A DNA stretch of 64,000 bases from Micractinium sp. NFX-FRZ (GCA_029339195.1 JAPTJF010000174.1:51860-115859), one strand, 5' to 3'. Counted from the first letter of the stretch, positions 1 to 12,013 are shown. Made by a program: numbers and translations. Notes: a model not told the origin generated them from the sequence alone.

Positions 1-184
1 GTGCGGAAGTTGCGCTGAGTGGACCAGGCAGACAGGCGGGCAGGCGGGCGGGCAGGCAGGTGGTTACCCCCACTCCCCTGGTTGTGCACCGCCGACCAGC
101 CGGGCCTGAAGCTGAGACTGCCCTCACACTTTTAATGCATCGTTCTTTGTTCATGCCATTGTTTCCTTCTGTGTCTGCCTGCAG

Positions 185-3100
185 GACGAGGACATGAAGG
201 TCAGCCTGCGCCAGCTGCTGTCCACCCCGCGCGGCCGCGCCACCGTGGCCTGCGACTTTCTGGCCCTCGTCGGCATGGCGCCCTTTGTGGTGATTGAGGT
301 GAGGCGTGGCGGCACTGTCGGGAAGGATTTGTCGTTGTGCACTGAACTGGCCTGTAAAGTGCAATGCAGTTGGAGGTGAGCGTGGGGCCACCGTCACCCG
401 AAATGCGGCCTCATCAGGCTGACGCTCATTGGCGCGGCACCCTCCTGGGTTGTTTGCCGCAGCCCGGTCCGCACTCTCCCTGTCCCTTGCCCCCCCGGTG
501 CCGCCTGTATTTCGGCTACCTGACTGCTCCAAGGCCCACACCCCTGCCTGACGCCCGCAGTTCTCCACGCTGACGGCGTATGGCCTCAAGGGGTGGGCCA
601 CGGTGTGGAACGTGGTGGACGTGGCAACGTACATCCTACAGGTGTGGGAAAGAGTTGCTGTGTTGAGCTGTGCTGGGCTGTGCTGGGCCTGTGTTATGCT
701 GCGCAGTGGAGAGTTGCAGATTAGTGGGGGCCATGGTTCGCCTTGCGCCCTCCCATCCGCAGCACCAGCCACACGCTGCTGCTGTGCCGTCGTCCCACTT
801 GCCGTCAACTTAACCGCCCATCTGGCTGGTTGCGACATGTCGGCCTGACGTGGCCCGCACCACGGCACCACCCACTGCCTCCCCCCCGCAGATTGCGATT
901 GTGACCCAGCACCTGGGTCGGCTGGACATCTCGTCAGACTACCTCAGGTGCTGCACGCTGTGCTGTGCAACGCCTGCTGTCCATGCTGGCCCCTGCTGTG
1001 ACCTGGGCTCATGCTGTGCCTGCTGCATCTTGCTCGACATCCCATCACACCACCTGTTTCTGTGCCCGCTGGCACGCTGCCCCTGCTGTGCCCTGTTGGG
1101 CCGTGCAATGCCATGCTGTGCCCTCGGTGCTGTACCTGCTGTCCCTGCTGTAGCTGGCACCCGTGCACACCGTTTGCACACCCTGCATAGCTGGGACCGC
1201 CTGTGAGCCCGCCACCGCCTCCAGGGTCTGCCTGCCTGCTGTGCCTGCTGAGCCTCCCCCCGCCTCTCTCCCCCTCCCCTCTTCCATGCAGCATCCTGGC
1301 CGCCACACAGTGCATCCTGTTGCTGCTCAGGTGCCTTGGTGAAGGGGCCTGGCAGGGCAGCTGGGGACCAGGTTGTGCGCCGCCACCGCAGCTGCCGCCG
1401 CCGCCTCGTTGCCTGACCGCCTCACTGACCACCCCACACCCTTCCTGTGCCCTGCTGATATGTTCTGCAGGCTGCAGTACTTCAGCAGGTGAAGCAAAAG
1501 GGCTTGGGCAGGCTTGAATAAACAGACTTCCATCAACCAGTCACCACTCGCTCACAACAGGGATTGAGTAGGCGGCAGTCGTGCCTGACCATTACCGGGG
1601 AAAGCTGCATGGCGCCAGGAAGGAGCAGATGCTGCGCCAAGCCTATGCAGTGCTTGCAAAGCTGTTGAGAAGGAGCCTCCCACACTTGAAGCGCCGACTT
1701 CTTTGGGTTTGCAGGGTGTTCCGTGCCACGCGCTTTTCCTTTCTGGAGGACATCAAAGAGGTGGGAGTGTGTGGAGGAAAGAGGTGGGGTGGCAGCTCGT
1801 GGCCGGCTGGCTGGGTGGGGTGCCGCCAGCTAGGCGTGGCCGGATCCTTGTGTTGGTGAGGGGCCACTTGTGTGTGGCCAGGCAGCCTAGAGAGCCACCT
1901 TCCAACCCCTGCAGCCCTGTTCACTGGCCCCTGTGTTGATCTTGAACCCACGTGCCATCCACCCACCCACACGCCTCTGTATTCTGTGCTCTCTTGAATA
2001 TCGCCACACGCGTGTGCCGGCACCCGCTGGTGATCACCCACACGCCTCTGTATCCCCAGTGCACCCCCCTGCGCGCGTCCCTACCCACCCCCCTCCTGCC
2101 CTCCTGCCCTCCCCCCCCAGGTGCTGCTCTCCATCAAGTGGTACCTGCTCTTCCTGGCGCTGCTGGTGGTGGGCTTTGCCACCTCCTTCCACATCCTGTT
2201 CAGGCGCGACCAGAAGCAGCACGAGGTGCGTGGGGGGTGATGGTGTGCGGGCTGACAGGTGTAGATCCGGGGCATGGGTAGGGCATGGGTAGGATGCCGG
2301 AGGCTTTAGCAACACCAGCGCTTTGCCGGTTCTGGCCACGCCTTTCCTGTCCAGCAGTGGTGGCCAGGCGCGGCGCACGGTGCGGGGAGGGGGGGGCAGG
2401 ATTCAACGTCCAGTGGCAGCCCCCGCCCGCCCGCCCAGCATGTGCAGCGCCCTGCATCTCCCATGGCAAACTGCCCTGCCTCCGCCCTCCCTCCCTCCCC
2501 TCCTCCATGACCCACCTCCCACCTCTACGTCCATTCCCCAACTCTGAACACACTGCCTGACTCGGCCCCACTGGCTACAGCCTGACGGCCTTGGAACACG
2601 CAAACTCCTCCCTGCCTGCAGAACTTCAGCACCATTGGCAAGAGCCTGATGACCATGGTCACCTGGATGGCCGGCAACGCAGACCTGAACCCGCTGTACG
2701 AGGACAACCGCAATCCGGGTGAGCAACTGCTGTCTCTGTGTCCACCCAAAAGGGGGTCTGTAGGTGGGGCGGTGAGTTGGTGCGCGGGTTGGCACAGCGG
2801 GGGGCAGCCCTGTGAATGCAATAGCGCCTGGGTCCTGCCTCCTGACTTCCGTGACAAGCTTGCTTGTGGGCGCTCCCCCCCACACCCTGCCGCTGTGCTG
2901 CTCTGCCCCCTGCCCCCCGGATGCAGTGGCTGCCAGCGTGCTGGGCGTGCTGTTTGTGTTTGTGCTGGCCACCGTGCTCATGAATCTTCTCATCTCCATC
3001 ATGACCACCACTCTGGACAAGGTGACACCCACGCGGGGAGGGTACAGAGGTTCAACCTCAAGTTGAGGGCAGGGTGCGGTCGGGCCAGGCTTTAGGAGGG

Positions 3101-4835
3101 GTGGGCAGAGCGCGTGTGGTTGAGAAGGGAAGATTTGGCAGGCACGACATTGTGCCTAGGAACATGCCCATCACTCCCGCCATTCTGCACCTGCCCCTCC
3201 CCCCCATCTTCTTGCCCACCCGCCGCTCATTGCACTTCCCTGCAGGTCACGGAGAACGAGGGGCTGCGCATGCTGCTCTCCAAGGCGCAGGCAATTGACG
3301 AGCTGGAGGCAACCATTCCCAGGTGGGGTGAAAGTGGTTGGGCTGCACGACGCGGGAGGGACCACTGAGTGGAGTGGCGTGCACATGCTGTGTGGGGATC
3401 ATAGCAGTGGCCGAAGGTCAGCAGGCGAGGGGCGGCAGCTCTTGATTCGTGATCCGGCAGGGCATGATCAACAGCTGGACGCATGGTGAGATAGGCTCCA
3501 AGGGCGGCGGCACTGATGCCACACGCTGCACCCCCCGACCGCCCTGCCCCTTGTTTGTGTTCCCGCCCACCTGCCCTCCCCCCGGCAAACCCGTGTCCAC
3601 CTCCCCGCTTTCCACCTCCCCGCTTTCCACCCTGCCCACCTGCCCCCCCCCCCCCCTGCCTCACCCCACCTGCCTGCAGCTGGGTGGAGCGCCTGTTCCC
3701 GGGTCTGTACCCCCACTACCTCCACGTCCTGCGTGTCGACCCCGACAGGCTCGACTCCGTCGGGTGCGCGGTAGGGTGGCGTGCATGGCGTGGTGTGGTG
3801 CTGTGGTGTGGCGTGGTGTGGTGGCTGCGGGCTGTGGGCACTGGGCAGGTGTGCTGCGAGGTGAGGTGAGCGGGGGTGGGCGTTTCTCCGCTGCGCGGTC
3901 TTGTGATGGTTTCAACCGACCAATCACTAAAGTTAGTGCACTTCATGAAGCCAGCATGCGTCTCAGGGGACTGGCACCCCTGCTGGCTGCCCGTGGACTT
4001 GATGTGTGCACATGTAATGATTGGTTGATTGAGTTGCGGCACCTCGATTGCGGGCAACAGAATGCGGGTATTTCATTACCAGTTTCTCGAAGGCGTGGGG
4101 GCAAGCATCGGCAGCGCCACGACTGGGTTGCAAGACTCGCAGAGCGGGAGGGGGGAGGTGGTGATGCCACAGCGCAGGCAAGGTTTGTGGTGATGGCATT
4201 GCATGGGGCCAAGGGTTCCGAAGTGGCGGCAAGGGTGCGTGGGAAGGGTATGCAAAGGCTGTCCAGTCGGGCATCTCACTGAAGTTCGTGGAAAAAAAGG
4301 TGTGGCTCCCTGCCTGCCAGCTGTGGCACCGACCAGCCTGTTCAGGTACATGCGCTCACAGCGGTGGCATCCTGACCAGTGCTGCTGGCCTGCCGCCGCT
4401 CCGCAGGCTGGACAACCTGTGGGCCAAGAGGGGGGATGATGAGGAGGGCACGCTGCTGGGTGGGTGGGTGGGTGGGGCCGTGTGCCACCCTGCGAGGTCC
4501 GGGTGACCTACCTGCCTGCCTGCCCGCTGCCTGCTTCCCTGTCTCCTTCAGTGGCTGCATGACCACTTTCTCCAGCCGGTGCTGTCCTGATGCTTCAGCT
4601 GTCCCACGCAGCTGCCCCGAGGACCCGTCACCTTTTAGTTTGCCCCTGCCGCCCCTTTGTTTCCCCAACCCACTTTGCAGGCGGCGAAGAGGAGGAGGAG
4701 GGGGGTGCGCCCGAGCCGGCGCCCCCCGGCGGCGTGGCTGAGCTGGCTGCCAAGCTGGACGGGCTGGCTGCTGAGCTGGCAGAGGTCAAGGCGCTGCTGC
4801 AGGCCAGCCAGCGCCAGGGGAGCTTCACAAAGTGA
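185..4835 (+). CDS. TRP-like cation channel (3' part, 13 exons visible)
   Basis: This is the C-terminal 339 residues of a six-transmembrane ion-transport-domain protein; the 5' end lies outside the window. Exons: 185-298, 561-641, 892-947, 1292-1330, 1471-1488, 1715-1760, 2121-2225, 2622-2718, 2927-3021, 3246-3322, 3680-3763, 4407-4459, 4681-4835; all junctions keep frame and the stop is TGA. Visible in order: hydrophobic helices (ATVACDFLALVGMAPFVVIE, then VVDVATYILQIAIVTQ), an S4-S5-like segment RLQYFSRVFRATRFSFLEDI, helix WYLLFLALLVVGFATSFHIL, a pore-loop-like stretch FSTIGKSLMTMVTWMAGNAD, and a last helix VLFVFVLATVLMNLLISIMT as in TRP S6. The tail is acidic and ends in a short coiled-coil-like segment (VAELAAKLDGLAAELAEVKA). 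The overall pattern fits TRPV/TRPA-type channels; the subfamily and any N-terminal ankyrin repeats cannot be judged. The exon at 4407 was chosen because it alone joins its neighbours in frame. Confidence 0.8.
1471..1488 (+). other. 18-nt microexon of the TRP-like channel
   Basis: An acceptor (tgttctgcag) and a donor (gtgaag) flank only 18 bases. With the split Arg codon from the previous exon it gives RLQYFS, which completes the S4-S5 segment between LLLL and RVFRATRFS. The frame on both sides is restored only if it is included. Confidence 0.75.
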
Positions 4836-5363
4836 GGGCGCAGCGAGCCCAGAGCAAGGCAGGCAGGCGGGCATGGGGCGCCTCACGCTGGGCAACAAAC
4901 AGGGGCAGCAGCCCAAGGGACCGCCCCGCCTTCCACCAGTGGCTGCAGCAGCAGGCCCGGCAGCAGTTGCGCTCCTCAAAACAGGCGTGTCAATCTCAGC
5001 ATGCGGCCGCAGGCGGCCCACCGTGCTCATTGCCCGGCGGGTCCCCACACACCGTGCCGTGCTGTGCTACGCTTGCCTTGCGCGCTTGGCTGAGCCTGGC
5101 GAGCGCTGGGCAGCCGCTTATTTCCATGCGTCGAGTTTCACAGCGGGGGTTGGGGGGCCAGACAGCAATTGTAACTAGCACACATAAGAGTGGGCAGGTT
5201 CACAGAGGAAAGAAAGAGTCACACAGGTACCGATGAATGTGTGTGTGTTTGTGTGTGTGCGGGAGCAGGGCCATACATTGGGGTCGAACAGGCGGGGGCG
5301 CCGGGGGTAAGAAAGGGGGCAAAAAATTCCGAACGACCAGCGCTAGCAGTAGCACTGATTCCA
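4836..5363. other. Convergent 3' flanks of the channel and transporter genes
   Basis: Non-coding 3' regions of two convergent genes. It contains a TG-rich run at about 5237-5260 and the TGTAA signal at 5170. No TTACA (reverse TGTAA) was seen for the minus-strand gene. Confidence 0.6.
5170..5174 (+). promoter_or_regulatory. TGTAA polyadenylation signal of the channel gene
   Basis: TGTAA, the usual chlorophyte poly(A) signal, lies about 335 bases after the stop codon at 4835. Confidence 0.5.
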
Positions 5364-8300
5364 TTATTGTTGCTGCTTGTGCTGCCCGCCCGGCCCCCGC
5401 TCCCCCGCCGCCTGCCGCGCCTCGCCCAGCAGCTCCCCTCTGCTGTTGCTGCGGCTGTGCCCCCCCATGCCGCCCAGCCCCAGCCCCATGCTGCCCATGC
5501 TGGAGCCCAGCTGCGCTGAGCTGGCGCCGGATGCCGTGAAGGCCACGGGCGCCCCGCTGAGCTGCGCCTGATCCATGCTGCGGTTCTTCAGCCGGTCCCG
5601 CCCTATCACAGGCACCTGCTGCAGCAGGCGGTCCTTCAGCGACTTCTGGCGGGCCTGGGGGATCAGTGGGGTGGATGGGATGGGAGGTCAGGAGAGCAGC
5701 ATGTGAGGGAACGAGTAGAAGGTGAGGAGAACAGCATGCGAGGGGGTGAGGAGGGGGGAGGAGAGGGGAGGAGCATGTGAGGGAATGGGTGGGTCCCAAT
5801 GCATGGGGTGGGCCCCACGAAGCTGCCTGCACTTTGCGTGCGCTCGGCCGACCCGGTGCCGCACGTCCTTCCACCCCCTCTGCCTCCCACCGATCTGCAA
5901 GCAGCCACCCCGTCGCCAACCGCCCGCTCCCAGCCTCCCGTGCCCCAAAGCCTGTCCAAGCCTGGCACTGCACCAGTCCGTGCGCTCCGCTCCGCAGTGT
6001 GCCTCGTCTCCCCGCCCGCACCCCTGCTCACTCACCCGCAGCGCGGAGCGCATGGCGTACCACACCGCACCGCACATGGACACCGACAGGCCCGCCGCGT
6101 TCCACGGCTCAAAGATGAAGTCGCCAAAGGCAAAGGCACCCACAATCGTCATGATGGCGTTCTTCAGGTTGCCTGCACGCCGGAAGTGATGAGCGCCGGG
6201 GGGCGGGTGTTTTGAGAAGAAACCCGGCGCCGGGTGCAGGCGGGCAGGCAGGCAGGCAGGGTGCAGCTGGTGAGCGCGCCGCCAGCCACAGAGGCATGTG
6301 CCCCACGTGCTGCCCGGCTTGACAACCGCTCGCCAGCCCTGCCCCGTGAGCCCCGCGCTCCCTGACAATTGCCCACCCACCCCACCCACTCACGCCCCCA
6401 CTGCACCCCGGGTCACCCACCTGCCACCGACGTCATGAGCGGCTCGTTGATGCGTGTGCACACAAAGGTGGAGTGGTTGATGGTCATGCCCAGGGCGGAG
6501 GCCACCAGCAGCACCAGCTGGAACTGGGGGTCCCACAGCAGCGGGTAGCCGCCCAGGCGGGCGGGCTCGCCCTTGAGCACCACCGCCGCCAGCAGCATGG
6601 GCAGGGAGAGGGAGGAGTTGTAGAAGAGCATGCCGGTGGTGCTGCAGGGGGCGGGACCGTGGGGGAGGGGGGGGGCATTTGGTGTGGGCATAAGCCGAGA
6701 GGCGGGGGAGAAACGCTCAAGTGTGCTGTCCCCAACCCCCGCGTAGCACCTCGTGCCTTTGCATGCCACTGCCTCCCCTGCCCCCGCCCCGGCACCAGCA
6801 ATGTGGATCAACAACCCAAAGGGCAGGAGCCCCACCTGAGGCCGTTGGTCCCCGGCGTGTTCTTCACCATGATGAGGTAGAGGGAGGTGAGGAGGTCGTT
6901 GCACAGCACGGCGGCGTAGCCGCGCGGGTTGAACGACAGGTCGGTGGCGGCCGCCATCATGGCGCCTGCAGGGGCGGGGGAAAGAATGGGGCTGGTTGTA
7001 ACGTATGGGTGCCTGCACACTGCCCTTCCCACGCTTCTGCTCATAAGCAAAGCAGCAAGGTTCCATCCAGAATCGTGACAGCCGTGGTGCTCCCATCGGC
7101 TCAATCATTCGCACCCAGTCACACCCGCCCACGCACACATGCCGTCCCCTCCCGCCCTCTTTCCATGTCCGCTCTACCAGCCATGCCCGCCCACACATAC
7201 ACCACAATCACTGCCTCCCCTCACTCATCACAACAACAACTCCACAACCAGTCACCAATCACAAGGGCTCACCCCCGATCATGATGCCCATCGCGCTCAG
7301 CGTGGGCCAGTCGTGGCTCTTCCTCAGCCAGTAGCGCTCCAGCAGGATGGTGAAGAGCAGGGTGAAGCGGCGGAGGGCGATGAACATGGGCACATTCAGC
7401 CCCGCGGTGCCTGCATTGTGGGAACATGTGCGGGCAGGGAAATGTGGTCAAGGGCGGGGTGAAGCAGTGGCGGGCAACAAACATGGGAAGGGCGAACTCG
7501 GCGGTGCCTGCAGCGGACCAGTCAGCGGGCGTGTTTGGTGTCAAGCGGGAAGAAGGTGGAATGGCGCAGCGCAATGGCTCTCCATGCACACATCCTGGCC
7601 CGAGCACCCCCCTGCCACACCCCGCCGCGCACCGTCCACCTGTCCCCCCAACCTACCAGGCCGCACCATGCAGAGCAGTCGGCACAGTGCAGGCACAAAC
7701 ACATCTACCCTGCCCCAACTACCAGGCCGCACTCACTCCACAATCCGCGACGCTGCCCACGAGCACAGTCTGGCAGGACCCCACAGCTCATATGCCCTTT
7801 TTAATAATGCCGTTTAATGAATCCGTGTTGTTGTGTAAGCACAGCTGCCCACCTATGAGGCCGCACACCACGTTCATGACGTTGACCATGGCCAGGGGTG
7901 CCAGCTGCTTGACCAGCGCCCAGGACAGGATGGGGCGGGCCACGACGTAGGAGACGGGCGCGATGAAGGCCATTTGCAGCAGGGCCACGGTGAGGGGGAA
8001 GTGGAAGCCGTAGTTGGTGAAGACGGCCTGGAGGGAAGAAGGGTTGAGGGAGGGAGGGAGGGAGGGAGGGGTCTAGTGCAGGCTTTGTTTGTATGTCGAG
8101 AGAGCATTGGTTTGTGTGTAGTAAGTTGACAGACAGCCGCGGGGATATGGATGTACTGTGAGGTGGCAGCAAGGTGAGGTGGGCATTGCAGTAGGGGGGT
8201 GAAGACTGTCTTTCGGGGAGGTGCAAGAAACGGGTGTCAGAATCCTGGAGCAGTGCGCGACGGCATGCCGCGGCACCACCGGGTTGTGGTGCTGCAGGGT

Positions 8301-8838
8301 GTGCGGTGGGCATGCAATGGAGTAATGCATGCGGCCATGGATGACCGCCCATCCAATAGTTGAAACAATCAGAAAAGCAAGCTCTGCTGGCAAGGAGCCA
8401 GGGCCTCCCAACAAGGGCAATGCAATGCGCAGGGCGGACGGTGGGGCAGGGGGCGTCAGCCACAAGAGCCGAGTGTGTGCAAAATGGGCGGCGGCTGTGT
8501 GCTTCAGAACCACTGCCTTCTCGCTGCTGCTGGTGCAATGCAGCAAAATGATGCTGCAACCCAGGTCTCTCTGCGCATGAGCAGGCTGCACCACCAACCG
8601 GGCGGGCGTAGCAGCCAAGCTTAAGCAGGCGGGCGGGTGGGCGGCAGGCGGCGGCGGTTGTGGCGGCGGTGGGTCCCACTCGCGGCCTGGGGTTCGCAGC
8701 CGCCGACACAGGCCTTCGACGCACCTTGGTGGTGAACTGCACGAGCATAGAGGAGCCCATGAAGTAGCAAACTGCGCCCAGCCGCAGCAGGGGTGACGGC
8801 TCCGTGCCGCCCCGCGTTGGGGTCTCGGGCGGTGCCAT
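5364..8838 (-). CDS. Nucleotide-sugar transporter, SLC35D-like (drug/metabolite transporter superfamily)
   Basis: Predicted Golgi/ER antiporter exchanging a UDP-sugar for UMP. Seven exons on the minus strand: 8838-8725, 8027-7853, 7410-7273, 6965-6836, 6641-6421, 6172-6036, 5654-5364; 401 residues, phase-consistent throughout. The ATG at 8838 opens a frame with a short hydrophilic N-terminus and then a hydrophobic helix. Segments diagnostic of the SLC35D/UGNT1 group are LNVPMFIALRRFTLLFTILL, a following ATDLSFNPRGYAAVLCND, MLFYNSSLSLPMLLAAV, and the C-terminal NLKNAIMTIVGAFAFGDFIF. About ten hydrophobic segments are present, as the family expects. The Ser/Gly/Gln-rich cytosolic tail (last 80 residues or so) is unlike known members. 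Relatives carry UDP-GlcNAc, UDP-GalNAc or UDP-GlcA; the substrate here cannot be assigned. Divergent from the TMEM234-like gene. Confidence 0.88.
7441..7507 (-). other. Decayed duplicate of transporter exon 3 start inside the preceding intron
   Basis: 97 bases upstream (minus strand) of the true exon 3 start at 7410 is a second acceptor CAG and a sequence translating GTAEFALPMFVARHCFT, clearly related to the real GTAGLNVPMFIALRRFT. Reading on runs into unrelated sequence, so it is an exon relic or cryptic exon, not a used exon in the main model. Confidence 0.7.
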
Positions 8839-9132
8839 CTCGGGGCCGTGACTGAACTCTCGACTGCTGCACCAGCCGGCTACCGGCGGTCGAACCGCTG
8901 CCGCTGCCTGTCAACTAGTGCACCCAACTTGCGCTTGATTGACAGCGCTATCCGTTACACTGTGCAATGGCAACGATGCTCGATCAGGAGGAGTGCGCCT
9001 TCCCCAGTTTTTTTGGGCGGAGGACACGCTGGCACAGAATTTTCTCTTGCACAGGCAGCCTGCCGCCCTGCCGCTAAATCTCTCTAGTTCCGGAACCGCC
9101 TCCGGCACTCTTTGGGTGCACCCCAGCCTCTT
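8839..9132. promoter_or_regulatory. Divergent intergenic/promoter region
   Basis: 294 bases separate the start codons of the transporter (minus) and the TMEM234-like gene (plus), so both promoters and 5' leaders must lie here. No TATA box or other named element was recognised. Confidence 0.5.
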
Positions 9133-10078
9133 ATGAGCGCAGTGCTCCCGTTTATTGCTGCTGGGCTGCTCTGGGGTGAGTCTGATGGATATCTGCATGT
9201 CTGAGACTGGCGCGATTGCATCTAATAACACTAATCGACGCCCCATGCCTGCAGGCGTGACGAACCCCTTCATTGCCCGTGGAACCCGCAGCGTCGCTGC
9301 TAGCCCGGCCACCCGCTATACTGGTGAGGCGTCGATGACGCACGTTTGCTTGAAACGCATGTCGATCGCTTTGCAAGGCGCTGCTGTGCAGGTGCCGCCG
9401 CCACTGCCGCCACTGCCGCTGCCGCTGCCACTGCCTGGCGCCGTAGCTGCCATCGCGCATTTGTCCTACAAGCCCTCTTAAGTTTGCCTGCCCTCCCTGT
9501 CCACGCACCCTGTGACGGCAGGCCTGGGCCCACTGGACGGCCTTCTGCGCCACCTGCTCACCCCCGCCTTCATCCTGCCCCAGCTCCTCAACCTCGCCGG
9601 CTCCGTGCTCTTTGCCGCCTCGCTGGGTGCCGGCAGCATCAGCCTGGCAGCCCCCGTGGCCAACGGTGCGCTGGTCATGGTGGACCGGGGAGGGAGGAGG
9701 CAGGAGGATGTGGGCGGCGGTGCAATGCTGCCCAGGGCAGCAGGCGGCTGTTGACACGAGGCTGCCAGGCCCAGGCCAGCCTGCCAGCTTGAGCCTGCGA
9801 GCTCCCTTCTGTGTCCTGAAGCCCCTGACATACAGGCGTCAGGTTGCCAGGCTGGCACTGCTGGTTGCGACCACCCCTGGCTGTACAATTGCAGCCCTCC
9901 TCTGTTACTGCCTGTTTATGCAGGCGTGAGCCTGGCCGCCACTGCGCTGTTTGACCACCTGCTGGGGGACCGGCTGCGCAGCGTGGCGGGCGGCGTGACC
10001 GGCGTGCTGCTGGTGTGCTTTGGCGTCACGCTTTGCACGTTGGCCCAGCAGGCACCACAGCAGGGACAGCTGCAGTAG
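9133..10078 (+). CDS. TMEM234-like small multi-pass membrane protein
   Basis: Four exons, 9133-9175, 9255-9323, 9522-9665 and 9924-10078, give 136 residues, close to the usual length of TMEM234 (UPF0546; EamA-like, four helices). The ATG at 9133 begins MSAVLPFIAAGLLWG, followed directly by VTNPFIARGTR, the conserved WGxTNPF start of this family. The second half has LLNLAGSVLFAASLGAGSIS, LAAPVANGVSLAATALFDHL and LLGDRLRSVAGGVTGVLLVC, matching the family order of AVPxxN, GE/GDx and a final helix. The junction between exons 3 and 4 splits the NG|V position of the AxPVANG motif. Function is poorly known in any organism; in vertebrates it is linked to kidney filtration. The next coding block starts only 94 bases downstream on the same strand. 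Confidence 0.85.
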
Positions 10079-10171
10079 GCAGTCGCAGGTGTACAGCTGC
10101 ACCAGAGGCAGCACCAGCACGTGCAGCGCAGCAACTGACAGGCCCGGGCAGAGCAGCGTTGCGCAGCCCCC

Positions 10172-11577
10172 ATGGCGGAGCAGCGGCAAGGCTTCCCTCT
10201 GGCTGGCACCGGAGGCAGGGGCAGCGAGCAGCAGGGCACAGATGCACACATGGCTGCTGCTGATGAGCCGCACCTGCCCAGCCCGGGCGGCGGCCTGGGC
10301 GGCAGCTTGCTGAGCGGCGGCGGTGCCGGCGGCCTGGGCGGCGGGCAGCCTGTGTTTCCTGGAGCCGCCGTGCGGTCGGCCCGCGAGCAGGAAGCGATGG
10401 CGGAGCTGGAGGAGGCGCTGGGCATGGCGGCCGCCTGGTTTGATGGGGACGAGTCGGCGGCGCGCTGGGCGGCGGATGAGTGGGCCGATGGTGGCGGCAA
10501 CGAGGGGGCGCCTGGGTCCCCCCTGGGCGTGCTCCCGGAAGACGACCTGTTTGATGCGCGGCAGGAGGGGGCGCACTGGGGCGGCGAGACTGGGCTGGGG
10601 GACATCAGCGACCTGGGCGGCACTGCCTGGCAGGGCGATGCCCTGGGGCTGGGCAGCGGCCTCGGCCAGCCCCCTACCGCCTCTGCTGCCCCGGGCGCTG
10701 CTGCCCTGGCGCCCGGGAGCAGCGGCAGCAGCGCCGCTGCTGCGGCTGGGCCGGCTCAGGCGGCGGGCCAGGTGCAGGCGGCGGCGCAGGGTGGCGGGGG
10801 CGCTCAGGAGCCTGCCTCTGGAGTGCAGGGCGTGGCTCTGGGGCTGGAGGAGCTGCAGCTGGAGGATATTGACACGGAGCTGGGGGACACCGCGGCACCA
10901 GGTGCGTGCATGCTCTGTGTTTGGTACCGCTGGGTTGTTCCGGGTGGACACATTGACACGGAGCTGGGGGACACCGCGACACCAGGTGCGTGCTTCTTGT
11001 TTGTTGGCTGCAGTGAATTACATGTGGCCCGGGGTGGTTCCCATGCTGCCGCTTGGAAGACATATTGATGTGCAACTGGGGGGCATGGAGGATCAGCGGG
11101 TTGTGTGTGATGAAGTGTGGCATGATGTGTGTGCCTGGTCCGCCCTCCGCCGGGTGCTTTGCATGCAACATCCTCCTTCACCGCCCGCCCTGCTGCCCGC
11201 TCTGCTGCCTGCTGCCTGCCCCCACACAGGCGCCGGCCCGCTCTCCCTGGAAGCAGCGCTGCTGGGCACCATGGATGGGCAAGCGGCAGCTGAGGAGCCG
11301 GCGCCGCCGCCCATTGTGCCCGTCCCCACCGACGTGGCGGCAGCCGAGGCGGACCCGCTGGGGGCCCTGGCTGCTGCTGTGGAGGCCGACAAACCCAAGT
11401 GAGGGCGGGGGCGGGGGCACCAGAGGGCGCCACCTTGATGTGGGGTGTGGGTGGGTGACCAGGTAGGGGGGAGGTGTGGAGGGTCAGTGGAGGGCCTGCG
11501 TCCTCGCCACAAGAGCCACAGCTGCCTGCCCAATGTTGTCACTGCTGCCGTGCTGCTGTTGCTGGCCTGCCCCTTCA

Positions 11578-11614
<37 letters not shown>

Positions 11615-12013
11615 TGGGCTGCTGTGTGCTTGGAACAATGCATGTGTGCACCCAGCCCGGTTGGGTGACAGTGACCACAAACTGACGAGGATTTGCGTCA
11701 CAACAACCCTGCAGGTTCAAGCCTAGCGCAGAGTGGGTGAGGATGATGGAGGCGGTGAAGGGAGAGCTGGAGGAGGCTGCTGAGGAGGGGCAGCCCGCAC
11801 TGGTGCCAGGCACTGCGGCAGCCGCTGCTGCGGCAGAGGAGCAGCATGAGGAGGCGCAGCAGCAGCAGGCGGCTGCGATGCCTCGGGGTGGCGCGCCCAG
11901 TGGCGGCGCTGACGCGGCGGCAAGCATGCAGGGCGTGGAAGGGGCGGCGAGCGGGGCCCAGCAGGCGGCTGTGCAGCGGGCGGGAGAGGAGGAGATGGGC
12001 GAGGCGGATGCAG
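10172..12013 (+). CDS. Unrecognised Ala/Gly-rich acidic coding block (possible N-terminus of TTI1)
   Basis: Three exons, 10172-10901, 11230-11398 and 11715-12013, make one open frame of about 400 codons from an ATG in good context (ccccATGGCG). The product is Ala/Gly/Gln-rich and acidic, with tracts such as ELEEALGMAAAWFDGDESAA, LEELQLEDIDTELGD and FKPSAEWVRMMEAVKGELEE, and looks mostly disordered; I recognise no domain. The last exon ends in phase 1 (GCAG|gtgacg), compatible with the acceptor at 12323 that opens the TTI1 frame, so the block may be the TTI1 N-terminus (single product of about 1,966 residues). Otherwise it ends at a TAG shortly after that donor, near 12033, as a separate gene. 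No poly(A) signal was seen between the two. The donor region is duplicated: a second in-frame donor at 10985 would add 28 residues. Confidence 0.5.
11581..11616. repeat. (CTG)n microsatellite in an intron
   Basis: About eleven CTG units, with one TTG, between the exons ending 11398 and starting 11715. Confidence 0.8.
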
